A stretch of 64,000 nucleotides of DNA from CBDFKF01 sp965248765. Its GTDB lineage: Bacteria > Pseudomonadota > Alphaproteobacteria > VGEJ01. Positions 58,690 to 64,000 of this stretch are shown piece after piece. The position numbers and the translations under genes are program-made. The notes beneath the pieces are model-generated. The model searched no databases, was not told where the DNA came from, and worked only from the letters and a program-made list of their open reading frames with translations. The DNA lies in the NCBI GenBank assembly GCA_965248765.1, contig CBDFKF010000004.1, positions 1,364,001-1,428,000 of the forward strand, written 5' to 3'. Each line of letters begins with the position of its first letter. Within the stretch, counting starts at the first letter, position 1.

Positions 58690-58998
58690 TCATGCCGCCC
58701 GCGCATCGCCATCGAACCGAGCCTTGAGAGTTCGCCACGCATGCGCGGCAACCAGAGGGACCACGCCGTTGCCGCAGAGCCGAAGCCGGTCCACCCGGCA
58801 GGCCAGAGCGAGGCCTCGAGAAAGACCGGGACCGCGGGACGACGGCACGGCCCCGGCAGTTACAGCGAGGACAGACTCGCCGATATTGCCGATGCCCGGC
58901 CCCATGCCGGACACCCCCACCTCAGACGCGGGCGGTGTTGGATGCGGAGGCGGGACAGGTTTGCCCCACAGCACCTTCAACGAAGTCGCGCGGCTCAT
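58690..58998 (-). CDS. Small phage protein ending like a C5-cytosine methyltransferase C-terminus
   Basis: 102 residues from ATG 58998 (AAGAAGG ribosome site). The C-terminal third, RVDRLRLCGNGVVPLVAAHA then WRTLKARF, resembles the end of cytosine-5 DNA methyltransferases (target-loop exit helix). The catalytic PCQ and ENV parts are absent. The N-terminus MSRATSLKVLWG repeats that of the small membrane protein at 60572. It is either a fusion scar or a short gene of unknown function. Confidence 0.55.
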   Translation of the reverse strand: MSRATSLKVLWGKPVPPPHPTPPASEVGVSGMGPGIGNIGESVLAVTAGAVPSSRGPGLSRGLALACRVDRLRLCGNGVVPLVAAHAWRTLKARFDGDARAA

Positions 58999-59173
58999 GG
59001 GCCGCCTTCTTTTGGCAACAAAAAATATGAAGATACGATTGTGTCGTTTTCTCATCCGGATCGGGTTTCAATCGAAGATCCGTTGACAGAAGTGCTTCGG
59101 TTGGCCAGCCTTGAATGTTTGCAGGGGGTAATCTCGGGTCGCCGAGAGGCGTCCTGATCCAAGGCGCACGTCC

Positions 59174-60199
59174 ATGAGAACGATCTTGAAGTTTGTGGTG
59201 TGCATCCCGGTGGTGGGAGCGATATTGGCGTGTGCGCCGCCGTCGGTGGCTGAAGACGCACTCACTGATTGTCTAAATGCTGATTTGACGGCGGAGATGC
59301 GAAGCGCGGCTTGTCGTGTGGCCGCTGAGCAGGGACACGCGGAGGCAATGATCCAACTCGGTCGCATGTATCAGATGGGCCACGGTGTTCCCCAAGACGA
59401 TGTGGAGGCGGGGGTTTGGCACCGTCGCGCGGCCGAGCAGGGAGATGTGTTCGCACAGACATCCCTTGGGTTTATGTACGACACCGGTCGTGGCGTTCCC
59501 CAAGACGACGCGGAAGCCGCCGCCTGGTACCGTCGCGCGGCCGAGCAGGGACATCCGCCCGCCCAGGTATTCCTTGGTGGTATGTACGACACCGGTCGTG
59601 GCGTTCCCGAAGACGACGCGGAAGCCGTAGCCTGGTACCGTCGCGCGGCCGAGCAGGGAGATGTGCTCGCACAGGGATCCCTTGGGTTTATGTACAACAC
59701 CGGTCGTGGCGTTCCCCAAGACGACGCGGAAGCCGCCGCCTGGTACCGTCGCGCGGCCGAGCAGGGAGATGCGCTCGCACAGGCATTCCTTGGTGGTATG
59801 TACGATACCGGTCGTGGCGTTCCCGAAGACGACGCGGAAGCTGCCGCCTGGTACCGTCGCGCGGCCGAGCAGGGAGATGCGCCCGCACAGGCATCCCTTG
59901 GTTTGATGTACTACGAGGGCGGGGGTGTTCCCCAGGACTACGCGGAAGCGGCGGCTTGGTTTCGGCGTGCGGCAGATCAGAAATATGCGCCCGCCCAGGC
60001 ATTCCTTGGCCTGATGTACACCGAGGGCGAGGGTGTTCCCCAAGACTATGTGCTCGCCCATATGTGGTTGAACCTCGCCGGAGCGGGTGGCCATGAAGAG
60101 GCGAGAGAAACGCGGAACAAAATCACCGAAAAGATGTCGCGCGAACAGGTGGAGGAGGCTCAACGCTTGGCGCGGGAGTGGAAACCTGGCAAGCCCTAA
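59174..60199 (+). CDS. Exported Sel1-repeat protein (cargo gene)
   Basis: 341 residues: signal peptide (ILKFVVCIPVVGAILAC, perhaps a lipoprotein Cys), then seven to eight Sel1-like repeats of 36 residues with the pattern AAWYRRAAEQGDAPAQ and LGFMYDTGRGVPQDDAE. Sel1 repeats form alpha-solenoids binding proteins. The repeats are nearly identical at DNA level (108-bp units), so copy number may vary. It lies on the plus strand between minus-strand phage genes, the usual layout of a lysogenic conversion gene; periplasmic scaffold function is inferred. Confidence 0.9.
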   Translation: MRTILKFVVCIPVVGAILACAPPSVAEDALTDCLNADLTAEMRSAACRVAAEQGHAEAMIQLGRMYQMGHGVPQDDVEAGVWHRRAAEQGDVFAQTSLGFMYDTGRGVPQDDAEAAAWYRRAAEQGHPPAQVFLGGMYDTGRGVPEDDAEAVAWYRRAAEQGDVLAQGSLGFMYNTGRGVPQDDAEAAAWYRRAAEQGDALAQAFLGGMYDTGRGVPEDDAEAAAWYRRAAEQGDAPAQASLGLMYYEGGGVPQDYAEAAAWFRRAADQKYAPAQAFLGLMYTEGEGVPQDYVLAHMWLNLAGAGGHEEARETRNKITEKMSREQVEEAQRLAREWKPGKP

Positions 60200-60225
60200 G
60201 CGCTTTCTCTTTTGATCCTTAATTC

Positions 60226-60432
60226 CTAACCGAGCGGCAACGCTTGAAGCTCCGCCGTCAGCTGGCGGCGGAGCGCGGCGCGCTCCTCGATGACGCGCTC
60301 GGCGAGGCCGGTGCGGCGCCCCTTGCGTCCGGCGCGGTGGAGTCTAAGTTCAGTCGCGGCGGCGTCCAATTCTTCACGCGATTTACGCCAGGTGAACAGG
60401 CGGACGGCGACAACCCTGCCCCACCCTGCGGC
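60226..60432 (-). CDS. Small hypothetical phage protein (start uncertain)
   Basis: The C-terminal part reads as a charged helix protein: FTWRKSREELDAAATELRLH, RKGRRTGLAERVIEERAALR, RQLTAELQALPLG. The frame overlaps the end of the 44-residue membrane protein gene, but no ATG or GTG is found at a suitable place; translation may start at a rare codon or be coupled. Family unknown. Confidence 0.35.
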   Translation of the reverse strand, partial: AAGWGRVVAVRLFTWRKSREELDAAATELRLHRAGRKGRRTGLAERVIEERAALRRQLTAELQALPLG

Positions 60433-60437
60433 AGCGT

Positions 60438-60572
60438 TTACGGCGCCGACTGAGCGAGGATAACACCGACGGCCACCCCGGCTCCGAACACGACCAGCGC
60501 CGCCCAGGTCTTCCAGGCGATTACGAAGCGCAGGTTGCCCAGGAGGGCTTTCAACGACGTTGCTCGGCTCAT
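60438..60572 (-). CDS. 44-residue single-TM phage protein
   Basis: Starts at ATG 60572 behind AAGGAGGCC. It reads MSRATSLKALLGNLRFVIAW and then one membrane helix (AALVVFGAGVAVGVILAQ). The first codons and the ribosome site resemble those of the gene at 58998, so the two arose by duplication of a 5' segment. It could be a small membrane regulator or immunity protein. Confidence 0.65.
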   Translation of the reverse strand: MSRATSLKALLGNLRFVIAWKTWAALVVFGAGVAVGVILAQSAP

Positions 60573-60716
60573 GCAGGCCTCCTTCAGGCAACAAAAAACC
60601 CGCCGCGGCGATGCCGGAGCGGGTCGGGTGCGGACGCACCTGTGAGATGATGGCGCAAACCTACATCTTGTGGCCTGCCACTGTCAACACCCCAGATGCA
60701 GAATTCTTTCCCGCCG

Positions 60717-61286
60717 TCATCCAGCCCGCCTCGGCCGCTCGTAGCCGTAATGGACCGCGAGCATGCCGAGCGCGGAGAGCAGGATTCCGCTGGCTTCACC
60801 GCGTCGGAGAGGCCTTCCGTTCCAGCCCTGACGCAAAGCCCACTCTCGCAAGGATGACTGCAGACCCACGACATGCCAGACGCAGCTGCCGCCGGGGCTC
60901 GCCATGCCGCCCAGCGCGTCGAGCGCATCGTGCACCCGGTCGCGCGCCGCGATCTGGCGCACCGTGACATCGTCGTTCCAGGTCATCTTCTCGCCGCGCA
61001 GCCGCCTCACGCGAACGATCGAGGCGGTGGCCGTGGTGTCGTAGGCGGCGATGGTGAAGTGGGCCTGGAAGTCACGCGCGGCCTGATGCATGGCACGCGT
61101 GATGGTGCCGGCCTTGCGCATGCGCGCCAGGGTGTCGACGGTGCGGACAAGGGTGACCGGCCGGCCCTCGGGGTCCGTCACGCGCACCGTCTCGAACGTG
61201 CGGCCGCCGGGCAGGCGCATGGCCTCCGGCTTGGCGTGTTGGGCCCGGGCCTTGCCCTTGGGAGCGCGCTTCCTGCGTTTAGCCAC
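60717..61286 (-). CDS. DUF6456 family protein (putative regulator)
   Basis: 189 residues. A basic N-terminus, then MRKAGTITRAMHQAARDFQA, a middle with VRQIAARDRVHDALDALGGM, and the DUF6456 end: CVWHVVGLQSSLREWALRQG, SGILLSALGMLAVHYGYE. The family occurs in alphaproteobacterial chromosomes and phages and is helical, probably DNA-binding; in phages it sits before late genes. It overlaps the upstream small gene by 8 bases. Confidence 0.72.
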   Translation of the reverse strand: MAKRRKRAPKGKARAQHAKPEAMRLPGGRTFETVRVTDPEGRPVTLVRTVDTLARMRKAGTITRAMHQAARDFQAHFTIAAYDTTATASIVRVRRLRGEKMTWNDDVTVRQIAARDRVHDALDALGGMASPGGSCVWHVVGLQSSLREWALRQGWNGRPLRRGEASGILLSALGMLAVHYGYERPRRAG

Positions 61287-61479
61287 GCGCCGCCCTCGGC
61301 TCGGCGGGCCGCGGCCCGTAGAGCTTCTCGCCGAGCCTTCGGACCAGCTCGCGCTCGGGCCAGGTGAGGCGGCCGTCCGCGGCGGCGATTACCAGGATGC
61401 CCTGCTCGCGCCAGCCCTCGCGTTTGATCTCGTCGGCCGGCCGGCGCTCGCCGCCATAGCCTTTCGGCAACCACCTCAC
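61279..61479 (-). CDS. Small conserved phage protein (GTG start)
   Basis: 66 residues from the GTG at 61479, overlapping the stop of the DUF6378 gene as GTGA. It reads VRWLPKGYGGERRPADEIKR, EGWREQGILVIAAADGRLTW and PERELVRRLGEKLYG. It looks like a widespread short protein of alphaproteobacterial phage early regions; function unknown. Confidence 0.75.
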   Translation of the reverse strand: MRWLPKGYGGERRPADEIKREGWREQGILVIAAADGRLTWPERELVRRLGEKLYGPRPAEPRAARG

Positions 61480-61733
61480 CGGGTGATCTCCCGGAGGCAG
61501 GCGCCGTATCCGAGAACGTCGACGAGGCTGTCGAGATGCTTCGGGTCGTGGGCGAGCCGGGCCATCTTGAGGTCCATCAGGCAGACCGCCACCTGGGCCG
61601 CCGTGACCCGGATTCCGAGCACCTGCGACCAGCGGGCGGCGACATGCTCGAACAGGTCCTCGGGCGCGCCGTAGTCGGTCCGGCGTTTGTCGACGACACC
61701 GGCGGCGTGTTGGAGCAGCATGGCGCCGTTCAT
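61476..61733 (-). CDS. DUF6378 family phage protein
   Basis: 85 residues: LLQHAAGVVDKRRTDYGAPE then DLFEHVAARWSQVLGIRVTA and MDLKMARLAHDPKHLDSLVD. The pattern (short helices with YG.P.D and K..R....P.H.DS..D) is that of DUF6378, related to MazG/dATP-like pyrophosphatase helices, so a nucleotide-handling role is possible. It overlaps the resolvase gene by 4 bases. Confidence 0.8.
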   Translation of the reverse strand: MNGAMLLQHAAGVVDKRRTDYGAPEDLFEHVAARWSQVLGIRVTAAQVAVCLMDLKMARLAHDPKHLDSLVDVLGYGACLREITR

Positions 61734-62341
61734 CGCGCACCCGCCCGGGTCTCGATGGCCCACAGCAAGAGCGCGATGGCATCGGCCTCGTTGTCGTCGG
61801 CGGGCGCGAAGCCGCGCGTCCTGACGGCCGCGATCACCGCATCCTTGGACGCGTTGCCCTTGCCGGTGACGTGGCGCTTGATGGTGCCGACCGGCACGCC
61901 CTGATAGGGAATGGAATGGTGCTCGCACCAGGCGGTCAGGATCGCGAGCCAGCCGCCGTAGATCTGCGAGGCACTGGTGCCGGCGTGGCGGCGGACCTCC
62001 TCGAGATAGACCGCGTCGATGCCGGTGGCGGTGTTCTTGACCTCGGTCAGCCAACCCTTGAAGCGCAGAAATCGCATCCCGCCGCCGGAGAACCGGTCGG
62101 GCCGGAACGACACCGTGCCGCTGGTGATGGCGCCGTATTCGTCATGGAGCGCCCAGCCGGTCGCTGCGCCGAGATCGAGGGCGAGCACGGCGCCGGGACC
62201 GGACACGCCGGCGTCGTTGGCGGCCGGCACCGACGGTTCGGCCCCCGGACAGGCGACGCCGGCATTGCCGCCGTGCCGTGCCGCCGGAAGCACGGCGCGG
62301 TTCTCAAGCGGTGGTTTCTTGGGCAGAGTTACATGAGCCAT
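61730..62341 (-). CDS. RuvC-like Holliday junction resolvase
   Basis: 203 residues. After a 50-residue N-terminal extension comes an RNase H fold: LALDLGAATGWALHDEYG (first Asp), AVYLEEVRRHAGTSASQIYG (Glu), GTIKRHVTGKGNASKDAVIA and DDNEADAIALLLWAIETR (last Asp pair). It would resolve branched DNA before packaging. GGAAGGAGATCACC lies before the ATG, inside the 3' end of the upstream ATPase gene. Confidence 0.9.
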   Translation of the reverse strand: MAHVTLPKKPPLENRAVLPAARHGGNAGVACPGAEPSVPAANDAGVSGPGAVLALDLGAATGWALHDEYGAITSGTVSFRPDRFSGGGMRFLRFKGWLTEVKNTATGIDAVYLEEVRRHAGTSASQIYGGWLAILTAWCEHHSIPYQGVPVGTIKRHVTGKGNASKDAVIAAVRTRGFAPADDNEADAIALLLWAIETRAGAR

Positions 62342-64000
62342 GGTGATCTCCTTCCTTGATCGGGGTTGTCGTGGTCAGGGTGGCGGCGGGGAACTTCCAG
62401 GAACGCCGCCGCCACCCGCTCTTGCGCGTTGGGTGGCGCAACACGCGGTGGGCCGGTCGGCGCGGCGGCGCCTCGACCCGGCGAAGCTGGCGTGCAGTGA
62501 GGGTGGGAACGTCGACGGCCACGTTCCCCGGCACGTTCCCACACCCAAGCCATTGATTTATTGGGCGAAGGGGAACGTGGGGAACATCGGGAACCTTTTC
62601 CGGGCTCTCCCCTCGCGCGGATGCGCGTGCGCGTGTGTCCCCGCGCGCGTGAAGGGGCGGGAAAACGTTCCCCACGTTCCCCACGTTCCCCAACATATTG
62701 ATGCAGCATGACTAATTCGGGGGAACGTGGGGAACGTGTATCCGGGGTCAGATTTTCGAAGTGGGAACGTGGGGAACGTGCATCCGCGCTCTCATTTCCA
62801 TGGGAACGTGGGGAACGTGTATCCAGGGTTTCATTTTCAGGGGAACGTGGGGAACGTTGATCCGGCCCTTGATTTTCTATCGTGAGCCGCCAGCGCTGCG
62901 CCTGATGACGCACGCCGGCCACCCTGACGCATACCTTGACCTCACCGATCGCGAAGACGCGGTCGCGCAACCGGCCCAGCGCCCGGCCGAGCCGGGTCCG
63001 CTGCGAGCGCTCTCCGCCGTCGCCGAGCGGCAGCGGCGGCTCGCAGGCGAGCGCGAGGTCGTGCAGCTCGGCGGTCCCGACCTCGGCGGTGCCGTGGCGC
63101 TCCCACCACGCGGCCACGAAGGCGCGCCAGACCGCGCCCTCGGCGTCGGCCGCCTCGTACATCTCGTCGAGATTGGCGAGGAAGCCGGGCACGCCGGCGG
63201 CCTCGAGGATGCCGCCCATGATCCCGGCCCAGGCCTCGAAGCTGCCGAGCATGGACCCGTGGCGTGGGCGACCGGCCGCGATCCAGGCGCGCCCCAATGT
63301 GAGGCAGGCACCGACCAGGGCCGCCCGGTTGGCCCGTGTCCAGGCGAGCAGGTTGGCGTGGTGGAAGTTCTCGCGCCGCCACGGCTGGTCGACATGGGCA
63401 TCGAGGCGGATGCGCACCAGGCGCCGGGCAAGCTCGTTGGAGAACTGCGGATTGTTGCCGGTGGCGATCCAGGTGCAGCGGATCGGAAAGCGCACCGTCT
63501 CGGACTTGCCGAGGATGCGGTCCTCCCACCAGGGCGCGGTGAGAGCGGCGGCGAGAGGCGCTGCGTCGAGGCGCCGGCGCAGATTGTCGATCAGGACGAT
63601 CGAGGGGATCTGCCGGAGCTTCGCCGTGAGACGCTTGCGCCATTCCTCGTCGTCGCGGCCTTCGACCATGACACTGGCGCTCACCCCGGTGGTGACGACG
63701 GCGATCGCGTCGATCATCAGCGTGGCGCCGGTGCCCGGCGCCGGCTTTTCGATCAGATGCAGCGGCGTCGGCCCGTCGATCAGGGCGCGCATGAAGGGCA
63801 GCAGGATCAGCGCCAGCGCATGGGCGCGCTCTGCCTCGCCGGTGAAGGGGAAGTCGCCGAGCAGGCCGTCGAGGAGAAGAGTGCGCGCCGCGTCGATCTC
63901 GGCCCGTGTCGGGCGCTCCGGAACCGAAGGCAGCCGGAACCCCGGCGGCGGCTCATAGAGAAGCCGTGTCGCGGCGTGATAGCCCGGTTCGGTGACCAGC
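62329..64000 (-). CDS. Phage replication ATPase/helicase-like protein (N-terminus outside window)
   Basis: At least 556 residues of an AAA+-like ATPase: KPAPGTGATLMIDAIAVVTT (P-loop position, but Lys is replaced by Ala), Walker B IPSIVLIDNLRRRLD, sensor 1 TWIATGNNPQFSNELARRLV and a lid region (GSFEAWAGIMGGILEAAGVP). The C-terminal 180 residues are low-complexity, with RSPRSP repeats encoded by the iteron-like array below. Position and architecture fit a replicative helicase/primase-type phage protein. The frame is open to the window edge; start not visible. Confidence 0.8.
   Translation of the reverse strand, partial: LVTEPGYHAATRLLYEPPPGFRLPSVPERPTRAEIDAARTLLLDGLLGDFPFTGEAERAHALALILLPFMRALIDGPTPLHLIEKPAPGTGATLMIDAIAVVTTGVSASVMVEGRDDEEWRKRLTAKLRQIPSIVLIDNLRRRLDAAPLAAALTAPWWEDRILGKSETVRFPIRCTWIATGNNPQFSNELARRLVRIRLDAHVDQPWRRENFHHANLLAWTRANRAALVGACLTLGRAWIAAGRPRHGSMLGSFEAWAGIMGGILEAAGVPGFLANLDEMYEAADAEGAVWRAFVAAWWERHGTAEVGTAELHDLALACEPPLPLGDGGERSQRTRLGRALGRLRDRVFAIGEVKVCVRVAGVRHQAQRWRLTIENQGPDQRSPRSPENETLDTRSPRSHGNESADARSPRSHFENLTPDTRSPRSPELVMLHQYVGERGERGERFPAPSRARGHTRTRIRARGEPGKGSRCSPRSPSPNKSMAWVWERAGERGRRRSHPHCTPASPGRGAAAPTGPPRVAPPNAQERVAAAFLEVPRRHPDHDNPDQGRRSPWLM
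62521..62857. repeat. Iteron-like array 2: about fourteen GGGAACGT motifs inside the ATPase gene
   Basis: GGGAACGT occurs about fourteen times in 340 bases (either strand), mostly as pairs 9 bases apart (GGGAACGTGGGGAACGTG). The four pairs from 62721 to 62857 repeat every 39-42 bases with partly conserved spacers. Read as protein on the minus strand, each pair gives RSPRSP. Repeats lying in a replication gene recall lambda ori inside gene O. Confidence 0.82.

Larger units (their letters stand above)
30640..64000. mobile_element. Lambda-like siphophage prophage (right end outside window)
   Basis: A continuous set of phage genes: replication ATPase, RuvC-like resolvase, DNA methyltransferases, terminase GpA, gpW, portal, S49 protease, gpD, gpE-type capsid, connectors, tail terminator, tail tube, G/GT chaperones, tape measure, tip proteins, lysozyme, holin. 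Structural genes show no decay except one amber codon (36080). No integrase or CI/Cro-like switch is seen here, so the lysogeny module is probably right of the window. The left limit is estimated from the boundary module. Confidence 0.85.

Noticed and set aside
59330..60100. Tandem 108-bp repeats as a possible CRISPR array
   Set aside because: Units are contiguous and code for Sel1 repeats in frame. There are no spacers.

Overview
The window is high-GC DNA from what looks like an alphaproteobacterium. The clues are codon use, a 3' tRNA-fMet fragment of alphaproteobacterial type, and phage genes (DUF6441, DUF6456, DUF7220, DUF6378, DUF3489) that I associate with that class. No rRNA gene, complete tRNA or CRISPR array is visible. 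Almost everything right of 4.2 kb is accessory DNA: tandem integrative elements at a tRNA-fMet-type attachment site, followed by a lambda-like prophage that runs off the right edge.

Region 1 (1-3915, minus strand) is a small acyl-CoA/catabolic cluster: a CaiB/BaiF CoA-transferase (cut by the window edge), a CitE/HpcH-type lyase, a zinc-containing MDR alcohol dehydrogenase and a frameshifted DehI-like dehalogenase. Region 2 (4245-5296) is a 3' tRNA-fMet fragment split by an internally deleted group II intron lying antisense to it.

Region 3 (about 5.3-25.8 kb) is a genomic island between two copies of that tRNA fragment. Its tyrosine integrase sits next to the right copy. The left half is a scrap-yard: an intradiol dioxygenase, truncated cytochrome b561 and DUF2493 genes, an IS21 element broken by an IS1182-type element, and an IS256 element. 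The right half is a compact minus-strand defence-like run: higB remnant/HigA, type III-like restriction subunit, a DUF2283 pair, type III-like Mod, a SIR2 protein and a RelE-domain::UvrD helicase fusion. Spacing from the restriction subunit to the helicase is 13 nt or less, so one operon is likely.

Region 4 (25.8-30.65 kb) is the wreck of a second island. It holds an integrase C-terminus split by a second IS1182-type element, a two-gene CBASS (CD-NTase plus Cap15-like membrane effector) and a truncated second IS256. A short boundary module occurs three times (near 5.36, 25.85 and 30.65 kb), which suggests repeated integration at one locus.

Region 5 (about 30.65-64 kb) is a lambda-like siphophage prophage, mostly on the minus strand. 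Read right to left it has a replication ATPase, RuvC-like resolvase, small early genes, a Sel1-repeat cargo gene, two DNA methyltransferases, terminase, portal, S49 protease, decoration and capsid proteins, the tail module, an RCC1-propeller tail protein, the tail tip, a lysis cassette and an XRE regulator. The tail chaperone pair shows a candidate programmed -1 frameshift, and two unrelated iteron-like arrays lie in the early region, one inside the replication gene.
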